From Plazaster borealis (lineage: Eukaryota; Echinodermata; Asteroidea; Forcipulatida; Labidiasteridae), in assembly GCA_021014325.1 (NCBI GenBank), contig CM037469.1:14388663-14452662 (forward strand): a stretch of DNA of 64,000 nt. Direction: 5' to 3'. A model generated the notes under the pieces. That model was not told where the DNA came from. It was given only the letters and a program-made list of their open reading frames with translations, and did not search any database. The translations under genes were made by a program, and so were the position numbers. This document shows positions 1-64,000 of this stretch, in pieces (within the stretch, counting starts at the first letter, position 1; every line of letters starts with the position of its first letter).

Positions 1-203
1 TAAGGAATATTTTCTGTTTGAGCAACTTCATGAAATTTGGCGTTGGTTTCACGCTCGAACACTCTGATAGGAGGAACCAGGTCGAACATACTGGTGACAC
101 ATTTACCACAAAAATATCTGTGGAAAAGACAAGAGGCTGGCTACAGACCTACGGTTGGAAAGAGGTTGTAAAGTTGATCCCAACCCTTCACCAACAAGAT
201 TAA
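1..203 (+). repeat. Dispersed repeat, copy 1 (fragment at window edge)
   Basis: Sequence from about 30 to 190 returns as a reverse complement at 8280-8470, for example TGATAGGAGGAACCAGGTCG and GGTTGGAAAGAGGTTGTA. The short open frame here is repeat-derived. No coding function is seen. Confidence 0.75.
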
Positions 204-1242
204 CAATACGCTTCTGCACTATCTAATAAAGATAAATGACAGGCAGAAGCTCCGGCCCAATTGTGACAACAGTACTCCATTAAGGGACGTATAGTTGTCT
301 CTTATACAGGTAGAGAGTAGCATGAGGAGGTAAGAACTTCCGAGCTCGATAAAGACAACTAATTCGCATGGAAGCACTCTTTGCAATGCCTGAGATATAC
401 CTCTTCCAACTGGCATTAGTGGAGATATCAAATCCAAGAAGGTGAAAATCTAATACCTCAGGCAAAGTCGATATAGCCTGAACTTCTGACGTCAAACTTC
501 GAGGCTTGTGAATAACGCCAGATACCTGCCTTGAGCGCCTGTCAGGATGCTGCAAGATGTACCTTTGACCTCGCATTCATTTCTCATGGAGATTCGCAGC
601 ACACGTACATTTACACATAGTGAATAAAACAACATTACATGCATGTACAAACATTATGCACACGCTGCATGCAGACGACCGAACGTGCAAGCTGACAAAC
701 TACATCACCTCGAGCCAATCGTAACACAGATATAGAAAATTTACGTCGCTGCACGTTTGTCCAATGAAATCATTGTATCCAATTAAATCATTGGGCCTGT
801 AAGACCAGTGCCTGAAAGACAGGGACCAGTCTAAAGTCGATAGACCCATATGAATAGATGAAAATATATCATCTGCAGAGCCAGACAGAGCCAGTAGTTT
901 AGTTTTATTTGCGTTAATGTTACTAGCCAATCGTTTCCCCACTTCAGCACACTCCCCCACTTCAGCACCTTAATTAAGTTGTCCTCAACAGATTGATTCG
1001 GTTACCCCAACTGGCAAATAGGAGTTAATCTTACAATGGATGTGAAGTCATCTGAATTTTGTTTTACTAAAAATGTTGAATATGACTTAGTTCAATAAAT
1101 TCAGTCGTTTCTAAAGGCTGTATTTGGACCCTGCTCAGCAAAGACAATCTTCTTGCAGGGGGATGAAATTCCCTTGTCTCATTCTAATAATATAATTCTA
1201 TTTCATTCTTTTTTTCTTGAATCACTTTGATTGTGATTGTAG
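204..1242. other. Intron of PSMD1, nothing recognised
   Basis: The missing upstream PSMD1 exon is not found here. No conserved coding, tRNA-like or inverted-repeat structure was recognised. Confidence 0.5.
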
Positions 1243-54885
<53,643 letters not shown>

Positions 54886-54984
54886 GACGAAAACTTGTTA
54901 AGATGGGGGGAAGAGATTGGAGGGGGGGGGTAACTTATAATACAGTGACATTTTCTACACTCGGATGATGATCCAGAAACCAGC

Positions 54985-55475
54985 AGGGCCCAATATTATA
55001 AAGCTGTTTAGCAGAAAGTTCCGCTCAGCACATTTCTTTGCTAAGCAAAAAAAATGAATGGGGCACCAGTCGCAACAGTGTAAACTTCATGGAATGATGG
55101 CTGGTAACCTATATCTGCTAAGAAAGATTTTTCTGTGCTTAGCATATTTCTATGCTTGCAGGGTTTATGAAAATGGGCCCTGGGCCTAATATCAGAGAGC
55201 TGCTTAGCAGACGAAATTTGCTTAGCAAATAATGAGCAGGGAACCAGTCACATATAGTATACTTTACATGGTATTTCGGCTGGTAACCTTCTTAGCATAT
55301 TTTTATACTTACAGGGTTTATGAAATTGGGCCCTGGGACTAGTATCAGAAAGCTGCTTAGCAAAGAAATTTGCTTAGCAAAAGAAATTTGCTTAGCAAAT
55401 CATTTTTAGGGAACTGGTCACATACAGTATATTTTACATGGTATTCCGGCTGGTAAGCTGTTTCTGCTAAGCATG
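54985..55475 (+). mobile_element. GGGCCCAATTTCAT MITE family, three partial tandem copies
   Basis: Three successive blocks (about 54985-55180, 55185-55335, 55336-55475) with GAGAGCTGCTTAGCAG, CTGGTAACC and TTTATGAAATTGGGCCCTGG. They lie in the presumed PSMD1 3'UTR. Confidence 0.75.
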
Positions 55476-55509
55476 ATTTATTTGTGGGGGTGCACATATT
55501 TGTGTGCAT

Positions 55510-55515
55510 AATAAA
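55510..55515 (+). promoter_or_regulatory. Candidate PSMD1 poly(A) signal AATAAA
   Basis: First AATAAA found after the PSMD1 stop at 54885, implying a 3'UTR of about 640 nt made mostly of MITE copies. No transcript evidence; another signal further on is possible. Confidence 0.25.
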
Positions 55516-56093
55516 TCCATGAATGGAAGGTTATAGTGTAAGACATTTGACGTCTTCTGATGTTGGTTTTGTCTTATTACTAGAACCTCTGTAGATGGTG
55601 TACAAGTGTCCGGGGTGGGGGGCAGTTTCAGTTGGGCTTGCAATGATCTTAACAATAATGGAATTGAGGAAGTTTGATGTAAATTGAGGATAATCGTTTT
55701 ATCGTTCTATAATTAATATCATAAGATAAAACACAGCATTAGTGATTATAAATAATCCATACTATTACAACGTCAGCTATCCGAGGGCTGATTCTGAGTC
55801 ACAGTTTGGTTCTGTTTAATTGGACGTTTTACAGTAAACCAATTTCCAGTTTTGAATTTAAAGAAGAGTGTTTCCCTTCTTTTTATTTCATTTTGAAATC
55901 TATTTTTATTTCCACACTTTCATAAAAAAAGATAAAGTTCTTTGTTTTCTGCGAGTCGGAACATGTTTGGCCAATGTTATACTGATGCTGACTATTTGGC
56001 AGTTACTTAACATTGGCTGTAGCTTATTTTTGTTTTCTACTTATTGGCACCTTATTCATCTGACTGCCAGCGTCATATTTCGCTTAAAGGGTC
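55516..56093. other. Intergenic, nothing recognised
   Basis: AT-rich, no coding signal supported. Confidence 0.4.
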
Positions 56094-56477
56094 TGTATAC
56101 GTTTGGTAATTACTCTGAAAATTAACGGCAATACAAACTTACTTGGTTTAGAAGTACAGCAGCTTTGGATAGTATATTACATTTTGAGAATCTTTTCACT
56201 TCGAAGTACGGCGGTTATGGAAACAAATATCACTTTTTATCCCCGAAAGTTTGAATCTGAGAAGCATTACTGACAGTAACGTTTCTCAGATTGTTTATTT
56301 CAATTGCAGATTATTCTTCCTGCATGGACATAACGGCTCCAGATTTTCGGCAATATCTCAAAAACGCTACCACCTTTGTGAAATTTTCACAGGTTAGTTT
56401 TATGGTATATATCTACAACTTTATAGGATTGAAACAAACAGTGGGTTCCAATTACCAAACGTATACAGACCCTTTAA
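56094..56477 (+). mobile_element. TTAA-flanked MITE, family A
   Basis: TTAAAGGGTCTGTATACG to CGTATACAGACCCTTTAA, both ends intact; central GCATTACTGACAGTAACG. Confidence 0.85.
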
Positions 56478-57259
56478 CATCCCAGTCTAGCCCAAATCGG
56501 GTTGCAATGGGATTACTTTTCCAGGTTTCCAAGACTATTTTATCAAAAAGTTGGGAAATTTTGTTGAAAATTCGAAACAGTTTCCCAGAAGAAAAAAAAG
56601 TTGAAATGAAAGTTAATAAATCACACCTTACAATTTCAAGGGGTCCAGCTTTTATGTGGGCATGTTCAAAAACTGCTTCAAAACATTAAATATTGGCCAA
56701 TTAGAAGTTGAGGCGACATTTATGAACTTTTTTTTGCTAGGCTTGGTTTGCCTTAATGTTATCACAATTCACTATCAGTGTATGGGGGCTGGGCGTTTGG
56801 GGGGGGTGGGTGGGTGTCGGTGGTTCTGTTCTGATCCACCTGTTTTGTTATGTGATCAGATCAAGTTCCCTTTGTACCTGTCAGTCATATTAACATAATA
56901 TTAAAAGCTGTGAGTTTAAATAAATGAAATACACATACAAATTGCTGTTTCTTCTCTTGTTTTTTACAGTATTTTATTAACAGTTAATATCAAAATTAAA
57001 CAATTTCCTCCACTATAGTTAAATTCAATTTCTGAATCGGTTACGATTATCTCTTTCGGCTATTATTGTCATTTGCAAATGTTAATATCTGGGAAAGAGT
57101 TAAAAAAGGTGTTTTTAAATTTGATTCTAAGGTGATTCTAAAATTATTGGTACTTTTTTTTAAAACTTCTTCCTATTTCTTTGAGTTGAAAGAATTTGTT
57201 TTCTGTGTTTTCTTTTTTTGTCAAGTATAGGCTCGTCTTAAAGTGTTATTCTTGTTTTT

Positions 57260-57543
57260 TGTTTGGTCAGCCATTTTGTTTGAAATGAGTTTTGTTTTCA
57301 CCTTTTATGTGAAAGCCTAGGATAACAATTTCATTACTCTTACAATTCATAAATCTATTTGTAACGCTGAATCTACATTTGATGCTCGAAATGTGGCATG
57401 GTGTAGTTTGGTCGGCCATTTTGTTTGAAATGAATTTTGTTTTCAGCTTTTTATGTGGAAGCCTAGGATAACAATTTCATTACCCTTACAATTCATAAAT
57501 CTATTATTAATGCTGAATCTACATTTTGGTGCTCGATATGTGG
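57260..57543. repeat. ~148-bp tandem duplication
   Basis: GCCATTTTGTTTGAAATGA, AGCCTAGGATAACAATTTC and ATTCATAAATCTATT recur in the same order from about 57260 and about 57408. Lies just downstream of the secreted-protein gene. Confidence 0.85.
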
Positions 57544-57763
57544 CCTGTTATAACCCCCCCCCTTCCTTTTGTGTCTTCATTGTTTTCTTGGAATCTCAGG
57601 AATTCTTCAGAAGATTTTAGGGGGTACCTGTACTTCTGTACAATAGGAAAAGAGTGTTTTAAAGTATGGGAACATTTTTTTCTGGGGGGTGACACTCTCT
57701 GCCACATATCGGGTACGGTATACGAATCTATTTCTTAATGGATAACAGTTTACGACTGTTCAT

Positions 57764-58195
57764 CTACACAAGATTGCGTCCGTTTCCATGTCCACGTGTG
57801 TGTCTCTGCCCGCCGCGTTTTGGAGTGCGACCCCCGGGATAGGTACGTCCACGGGGCGTGCGTCCCCCGATGTTCGTTGGTGTGCGTCCCCCGATGTTCG
57901 GTGGCGTGCGTCCACCGGGCGTGCGTCCCCCGATGTTCGGTGGCGTGCGTCCCCCGAGCTTCGGTGGCGTACGGCCCCCTGGAGTTTGTCCCCCCTGTCC
58001 TCGTGGAGTTTGGCGGCCGAGTTGCTGCTGATTTGACCCGCTGATGTCGACGAGCCAGTTGTAGTACCAGCTGTAACGATTGTACTTCCTGTAGCGCCTG
58101 AAGAGCTCAAAGCTTTGCCAGACGGCGTTTTCTCGGTTGATCTCATCAACGTTGGGGTCAACTATGATTTCATACTTTTCACGAAGCTCTTCCGG
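57764..58195 (-). CDS. GGRTP-repeat secreted protein, exon 2
   Basis: 143 codons plus TAG. It begins PEELREKYEIIVDPNVDEIN. The repeat section comes from a G-rich coding minisatellite with units of about 24 and 15 bp, which also opens the other frames of both strands. This frame is preferred because it continues the signal-peptide exon in phase and has sensible composition before the repeats. Confidence 0.72.
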   Translation of the reverse strand, partial: PEELREKYEIIVDPNVDEINRENAVWQSFELFRRYRKYNRYSWYYNWLVDISGSNQQQLGRQTPRGQGGQTPGGRTPPKLGGRTPPNIGGRTPGGRTPPNIGGRTPTNIGGRTPRGRTYPGGRTPKRGGQRHTRGHGNGRNLV

Positions 58196-60410
58196 CTACA
58201 TGAAAATCAAATTAGAAGAAGAAAAAAAACATATATGACACATGAACCAATGAAGTTAAGTCAACGACACTCCACAAGAAAAAGCCCCAAAATGTTTTTT
58301 TTAAATGATGATGGGTCAAGATAGTATGGGCATCTGGCGTTAAAATCCAGTCCTGGGATTGATCTGTTAATTTGCCATTATGCATGTAGTAGGAACCGTC
58401 ACATAAAGTTCCGCTCTTCCAGATATCAACAAGTCTGTATCCAACACAATGAGCTCGATGCACTTTAAATAACAAACAAACACACAAACACCCCAACAAA
58501 CAAACAAACAAATATACACGACCCGAACAAGCAGATTACATAAACCGTTGGTCGATTTCAGGGGGAAAGTATTGGTTTCGTTAGTCAAATATATTTGCCT
58601 TCTCCTTTTTCAACAGATATCCAACTTTTCAGTCTTGTCTCATTCACAAATTAATTGCCTTTTTCTACCTCTTCCCACCTTTGATTTTGTCTTTTGTGTT
58701 TCCAACCTCTTGTGGATAAACCAGCCCCTTCTCTCTACCCCCCCCCCCCTGTCACCCTCCTCAGTGTTCACCCCTTGCTTTTTCTGTTTTGCTTTCTGCC
58801 TCTCTCTCTCTTTGTATTATTTTATTTATTTATTTAGCCATTCAGGCTTTAAACAAACATTACATTACAATATACAGAAGACTTAGAAAAACAATCGGAC
58901 CAAGAATGACGAAAAATAGAGGTATATGTAGATATACAAAACAGCAGTCTAGGGATTGCCCAAAATCGAACTAAATCACTATCTAAAATTTAGAGCAATC
59001 CCCGTAAAAAAGAAAGACATTAGAACAAACAGACAGATATAAAAAATACATGGAAGATTATGTACACTCCTATAATATAAAAACATTATGTACACTGTTT
59101 AAAAAAAAAACATTATTGAAAGAGCATAAAATTCAAGAATTAAAAGGCTAAAGACTCAACTGGGTAGCGCCTAAAAGAATATGTGATTGAACATAAGAGT
59201 TTTATACCGAGATGAATGATGGCAATAAAAACTTACTTGGCTAGAAGTACAGCAGCTTTGGATAGTATAATGAATTTTGAGAAACTTTTCAATTCGAAGT
59301 ACTGCGGTTATGGGAAACGATTTCACTTTTTATCCCCAAAAAATTGAATCTGAGAAGCGTTACGGCCGTAACGCTTCTCAGAGTGTGTATTCCAATGCAG
59401 ATTATTCTTCCTGCGTGGACATAACCACTCCAGATTTTCGGCAATATCTCAAAAACGCTACCACCTTTTTAAATGAAATTGGCACAGGGTTAGTTTTATG
59501 GCATATATCTACAACTAAATAGGATTGAAACAAACAATGGGTTCCAATTACCAAACGTAAACAGCACCTTTAAAAATGACTGAGTAAGTCCGCTTGAGAA
59601 AATCTCAGGTGGTTGAACCCAGAACATTCCAAAACTGCAAATAGTTGTTTTAGTAAATTGCCCCCAAAAAAGTCTCGCAACAGAACCGCGTCCAAATCTG
59701 AATCTGAATCTCAATCTGAATTTCATTGTCGGCAAAGCATCCTATTGGAAAAATCACTGACCAACTTTTGTATTAAAGAAGACAATAACAAAAAACAATC
59801 CAGTTTTAGGGCCATGTCACACGAGGCAATTTACAGGCAACCAGTTCCAGGCAATCTCTAAGAAGAAAAAATATTCACATGTTAATTTCCACATAATTGT
59901 CTTCGGGACAGTAAAGCTAGTATTATATATTTAAAAAGTCTGCTGTACCAGCACCAATGTGTTCCTTTTACATGCAGTGCAGATGGTTGCCTCCAAGCTG
60001 CCTGTAAAAATTGCCTCGTGTGTGACAAGGCCTTTATACGTGGGAGGAAAACCACAAATAGGGTAAACCCACGCAGTCAGGTAGGGACTGAAACCCCGAT
60101 CCACATGCATGGCTCCAGTCCGGGAACCGAACCGGAGTCCACAGAAAGGCAGGGAAGAAACCACTGAGCCAACCCGACAAAAACAAAATTAATTTCAAGA
60201 GAAAAAGAAAAACTTGTTTACGAATACTTTGCAGAAGAGACGAAAAATTAAAAAAATAGTCGAAATCAAACTTACCAGATTTGGGGCAAGTATGGCAATC
60301 TGTGAGTCTGTGAGCTTTTGTGGTGGCTCCTTGTTCCAGCGAGACCCATTGGCGATGTAAGCAACCGATGCAAGGAGCAAAAGCACCGATAAGAAGGACC
60401 CTTGCTTCAT
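57764..60410 (-). CDS. Unrecognised secreted protein with GGRTP repeats (two exons, 188 aa)
   Basis: Exon 1 (60410-60276) encodes a signal peptide (MKQGSFLSVLLLLASVAYIA, likely cut near NG|S) and a short mature start with SRWNKEPPQKLTDSQIAILA. Its donor CTG|GTAAGT and the acceptor CATGTAG|CCG are both phase 0, so exon 2 (58195-57764) joins directly. Residues 46-95 are charged and aromatic, with FELFRRYRKYNRYSWYYNWL. Residues about 96-188 are Gly/Arg/Pro/Thr-rich with seven GGRTP motifs (about 118-170), some spaced by PPNI or PTNI, ending RNLV-stop. There are no Cys residues; the protein is strongly basic. I do not recognise the family. A cationic secreted matrix, adhesive, antimicrobial or precursor protein is conceivable, but only secretion is supported. 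A TATA box lies about 130 bp upstream of the ATG. Confidence 0.72.
59221..59573 (+). mobile_element. MITE family A in the secreted-protein intron, left end missing
   Basis: Interior and right end (CCAATTACCAAACGTAAAC…CCTTTAA) present; central GCGTTACGGCCGTAACGC palindrome is perfect. Confidence 0.75.
60040..60180 (-). mobile_element. SINE family 3 fragment
   Basis: GTGGGAGGAAAACCACAAAT, AACCCACGCAGTCAGGTAGG and GGGAACCGAACCGGAG match the reversed body and B box of 31433-31750. In the intron, about 95 bp from exon 1. Confidence 0.6.
60276..60410 (-). CDS. GGRTP-repeat secreted protein, exon 1 (signal peptide)
   Basis: 45 codons. The Met at 60410 is chosen because a Lys-Gln n-region and an eleven-residue hydrophobic core follow at once, and because longer upstream frames have no signal-like start. 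The donor is a perfect GTAAGT. Confidence 0.75.
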
Positions 60411-60540
60411 GGTTGAAACCTGGTTTCTCGGAGACGCTCCCAATTTAGTCAAACTCTTAAATCGTTGTAGAGCTATAATTGCTGAAATGAAGAACGGCCT
60501 GGTGTAGAACAAATCTGTTGAACCCCTGTTGGTTTCCCCT

Positions 60541-60547
60541 TTATATA
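60541..60547 (-). promoter_or_regulatory. TATA box of the secreted-protein gene
   Basis: TATATAA on the - strand, in the context GTATATAAAGGGG. Initiation would be expected near 60510, leaving a 5'UTR of about 100 nt before the ATG at 60410. A strong TATA box suggests a highly or tissue-specifically expressed gene. Confidence 0.55.
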
Positions 60548-60625
60548 CAATCCTCGGTTGTGCGTTCACTTCCTAAAAGGAAACGGGTTCTGTACGTGAA
60601 TTACTGGTTTTTAGTTTTAGTTCTG

Positions 60626-60818
60626 GGCCCAATTTCATAAAGCATGTAAGCACAAAAACTTGCTAAGCACAAACATCTCTTACTTAGAATAATAGGTTAC
60701 CAGCCAGAATACCATACAGTTACCATTGCTGGGACTGGTACTCCACTCAATTCTTGCTTAACAAAGAAATTTGCTAAGCAGACTTTACTGCTTAACAGCT
60801 TTATGAAATTGGGCCCTG
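60626..60818. mobile_element. GGGCCCAATTTCAT MITE upstream of the secreted-protein promoter
   Basis: GGGCCCAATTTCATAAAGC to GCTTTATGAAATTGGGCCC, nearly perfect inverted ends, about 193 bp. It starts about 80 bp upstream of the TATA box. Confidence 0.85.
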
Positions 60819-61647
60819 GACCCAAATTCGTCCAGGGAGGAGTTGTCTGGCCAGCTTACGTTTTTGGCACGTTCACAGTCTAAACCTTTGACAGGTGAAG
60901 TTTCTATTGTTTTAATATCCTGATATTATTTCCTGTGTTGAGTTTCGTCTATAAAGTGAACATCCCTTATTATTACCAAGCCCATTGTACTCTTCCTGGG
61001 TTCACCGAAAGTGATATTTTTAAGGGTGGGTGGTTTTGTGCCAATTAGTGTTTAAACTGATCGATTATATTTGGTATCTAATAGCGACTACAGCAAAATA
61101 AATAATCTTGTTTAATAGTTGTCACAGTTGAAAACTACTAAAAAATCATATTCCTTATTACCTCTGACCAGAAGGTGGAGGGGTGGGCTAAGTGTAGGAC
61201 CTACATCTAATGCCTCCACACCCCCAACCCACACCCCATATGTTCAGTTCCAGTTCCAATCAGTGGCGTAACCAAGTTTCCCCCCCCCCCATTGATGTCC
61301 GTGCCACCGGGTGCTCCCCCCCCCCCCCATTTGAAATCTGCGCTTTTGAGATCAAACAATTACCAGTCTTTAATGTGATGATTTCAATGCTTTAAAACCA
61401 TTGTCCATTTACACGCAGACAATGTAATTGTTTTTACACTCACGTCAAATTATATTATTCATTTTGATAAAAATTGATAGTAGAAATGGCCTATAACAAG
61501 AACGCTGAAAAGGGTCTTGTTTAAAAGATATGCAAATTGAAACTACAGTTTTAATTGGCCAGAAGTGCCCCCTAATGTTACCCTAGTTTCGGCGCTGGTT
61601 CCAATAAGGTGTATCATTTGAACTGAATAGCTTGTTCCTTGGTTCCC
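60819..61647. other. Intergenic, nothing recognised
   Basis: Contains C runs at 61280-61290 and 61317-61328. No gene supported. Confidence 0.45.
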
Positions 61648-61986
61648 TTAAAGGCATCGTACACATTTGGTAATTGTCAAAGACCAGTGTTCTCATTTGG
61701 TGTATCCCAACATATGCATAAAATAACAAGCCTGTGCAAATGATGAAAGAAAAAACACCCTTGTTGTACAAATTTGTGTGCTTTCAGATAGGAATAAAAA
61801 CTTCTTGCAAGAAGTTTTTATTATTTTAGTGAGAAATTACCTCTTTCTCAAAAACTACGTTATTTCAGAGGGAGTCGTTTCTCCCAATGTTTTATACTAT
61901 CAACAGCTCTCTGTTGCTCGTTACCAAGTCAGTTTTTATGCTAATATATATTTTGAGTAATTACCAAACATGTACGATGCCTTTAA
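61648..61986 (+). mobile_element. TTAA-flanked MITE, family B
   Basis: TTAAAGGCATCGTACAC to GTACGATGCCTTTAA. Slightly shortened at about 61738. Shares its right TTAA with the next element. Confidence 0.8.
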
Positions 61987-62394
61987 AGAGATTGTTTACG
62001 TTTGGTAATTGGAACCCACTGTTTATTTCAATCCTATAGGCCTATAGTTGTAGATATATACTATAAAACCATGCAGGTAGAATTCTACCTCCATGATAAA
62101 ACTATCTGTGAAAATTTCATTTCAAAAGGTGGTAGCGTTTTTGAGATATTGCCGAAAATCTGGAGCGGTTATGTCCACGCAGGAAGAATAATCTGCAATT
62201 GGAATACACAATCTGAGAAACGTTACCATCAGTAACGCTTCTCAGATTCAATTTTTGCGGGATAACCGCAGTAATTCTAAGTGAAAAGTTTCTCAAAATG
62301 CAATATATTATCTAAAGCTGCTGTACTTCTCTACCTCCATGGTTCGTATTGCCATTAATTTTCAGAGTCATTACCAAACGTAAACAGAACCTTT
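61983..62394 (-). mobile_element. MITE family A abutting family B
   Basis: TTAAAGAGATTGTTTACG to CGTAAACAGAACCTTTC, with GAAACGTTACCATCAGTAAC at the centre. Confidence 0.75.
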
Positions 62395-62846
62395 CAGTGC
62401 AAAAACTGATTTAGTTTTTTAATCATTCAAATAAAAACCGATTTAGTTTGTTAATCACTCAAATAAAAACCGATTTAGTTTTTCAATCATTCAAATGAAA
62501 ACAAATTAAAAGGGTTCGGGCCCCAACCTAGTCACTCTTACTATCATTTAGCAAGCCAGGTCGTTAAACTAATAATCGATTTGGTCATCCGATATAATAT
62601 CCAACCGATAAACTGGATCAAACCCATTGACGTCATCCTTTAAGCTACATAAACAATGACTAAAAACAACATTTCCGTTTGCTAATAAACGCCATGTCCG
62701 GACTCTCCCCTCGCCACATTTCATTGTCTGTGGTGAGTTTTGATATGAGTCAATGACTTATTCACCACCCAAGTTGAGTTTCTGTCCCAACTAGGAATAG
62801 GCTTGTCTATAGTTGCGGTATATAACAACTTCAGTCTGTGCAATGA

Positions 62847-63004
62847 CCGTTATGGACTGTGCAAGGGTTGAAGTCTCGCGCGAATTAATTTAAACATTTG
62901 GACCCGTTAAAGCGAGCGAGTTTGTTTCCCTAACCCTAACCTTAACCCTAACCCGAAAGTGGTCCCAAAAATGTTCGAATAACGCGCGAAATTTGCACGG
63001 TCTA
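62847..63004. mobile_element. Short GACTGTGCAAG-family element with telomere-like run
   Basis: GGACTGTGCAAGGGTTG…TCTCGCGCGAAT at the left and AACGCGCGAAATTTGCACGG at the right. Inside, 62927-62955 is a CCCTAA-type run. Confidence 0.6.
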
Positions 63005-63278
63005 TGGCTGCCCAACTACAAAAATGAGACAATTGTTAATCAAGGATGTGCAATAACATTGGTATAGATTGAACATTTAAATGTTCACGACTTTGCACAA
63101 AGATGGACACGGTGGAAAACATCCCTTGAAATACGTTGGTCTGAAATAGTTTTTGAGAAATAAATACAGGATTTAGTTTTGATCTTGCGAGTCCGAAATG
63201 AACAGTGAAAACAGTGATGTGGTTTTTCACTTGTAATTTCTTGTTATTGTTGGGTCACGTGAAGTGTGGCTACGTAGG

Positions 63279-63420
63279 CTCAATTTCACAAAGAGTTAAA
63301 GATTGATCTTAAGTGCAAATCAATCTTATTGCTAAGTAAAGTGTGATGTCAAAATGATCACCATGGCAACACCGACAACCCATCTTAAAGATGAAGCTTA
63401 GTGCTTTGTGAAATCGACCG
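63279..63420. mobile_element. MITE with TTTCACAAAG ends
   Basis: GCTCAATTTCACAAAGAGTT and GCTTTGTGAAATCGACC are inverted; inner GATTGATCTTAAG and CATCTTAAAGATGAAG also pair. Confidence 0.55.
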
Positions 63421-63641
63421 CTGGTCGTCGACTTGGACTAACGACGGTTATAAAGAGGTTCTGCCTATAAAGAGTACATTCTGAAGTTCAGAATCTCATT
63501 TCTGTTTGTGGTTTTTTGTTTTGTTGTCCTCTTATAACGACGTTCCTGTTATAAACAGGTAATTTCGACAGTCCCAGCGATCTTTTTATAACGAGAGTTG
63601 ACTGTATTGGTATACTGTCCTGTACATTACAGAATCATCTT

Positions 63642-64000
63642 TTAAAGGGATTGTATACGTTTGGTAATTGGAACCAACTGTTTGTTTCAATGCCATAAAA
63701 CTAACCTGTGAAAATTTCATTCAAAAGGTGGTTTTGAGATATTGCCGGAAATCTGGAGCGGTTTGTCCACGCAGGAAGAATAATCTGCATCTGGAATACA
63801 CAAATTGAGAAGCATTTACTGCAGTAACGCTTCTTAGATTCAAATTTTTGGGGATATAAAAGTGATATCTTTTTCCATAACCGCAGTAATTCGAAGTGAA
63901 AAGTTTCTCAAAATGCATTATACTATCCGAAGCTGCTGTAGGCCTACTTCTTACCAGGTAAGTTTTTATTGCCATTAATTTTCAGAGTCATTACCAAACG
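63642..64000 (-). mobile_element. MITE family A, cut by the window end
   Basis: Starts TTAAAGGGATTGTATACG and reads through the central palindrome to ATTACCAAACG at 64000. Confidence 0.8.

Noticed and set aside
57760..58161. Alternative - strand frame over the GGRTP exon, and two + strand frames
   Set aside because: They share the coding minisatellite in other frames but do not join the signal-peptide exon in phase.

Overview
This is a repeat-rich animal nuclear genome window. It has split genes with GT-AG introns, tRNA-derived SINEs, many miniature inverted-repeat transposons (MITEs), LINE remnants and long intronic minisatellites. The two conserved proteins and the SINE/MITE style suggest a marine invertebrate deuterostome, most likely an echinoderm. 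That placement is inference; no rRNA or mitochondrial marker is present.

Three genes are supported. (1) PSMD1 (Rpn2), the large 26S proteasome base scaffold subunit, is on the + strand. Fifteen coding exons (1243-1377 to 54791-54885) join in phase into 690 codons plus a stop; the N-terminal ~310 codons lie left of the window. (2) A class A aminergic GPCR, most like 5-HT2, is on the - strand (24707-26894, two coding exons). It lies wholly inside the 36.4-kb PSMD1 intron 8247-44669, antisense to its host. (3) An unrecognised small secreted protein is on the - strand (57764-60410, two exons, 188 aa). It has a signal peptide, an aromatic/charged middle and seven GGRTP repeats, and is convergent with PSMD1.

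Layout: 1-8.2 kb holds the first seven PSMD1 exons. 8.2-44.7 kb is the giant intron, packed with repeats and holding the receptor. 44.7-54.9 kb holds the last eight exons, separated by minisatellites and transposons. 54.9-57.7 kb is the 3' flank, 57.7-60.5 kb the secreted-protein gene, and 60.5-64 kb more repeats.

The most striking structure is at exon edges. Two PSMD1 introns carry tandem copies of the following 3' splice site: one copy 90 bp upstream of the exon at 4477, and three at exact 93-bp steps upstream of the exon at 45797. In both, use of a copied acceptor would keep frame but add a stop codon. The receptor's first coding exon has a similar 213-bp duplication of its acceptor. One PSMD1 3' splice site lies a few bases after the (ATT)n tail of a SINE, and another follows a 1.1-kb array of 12-bp units with about 26 GTAAGT donor-like motifs. 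The commonest transposons are three MITE families with TTAA target sites and a central palindrome; some neighbours share a single TTAA.
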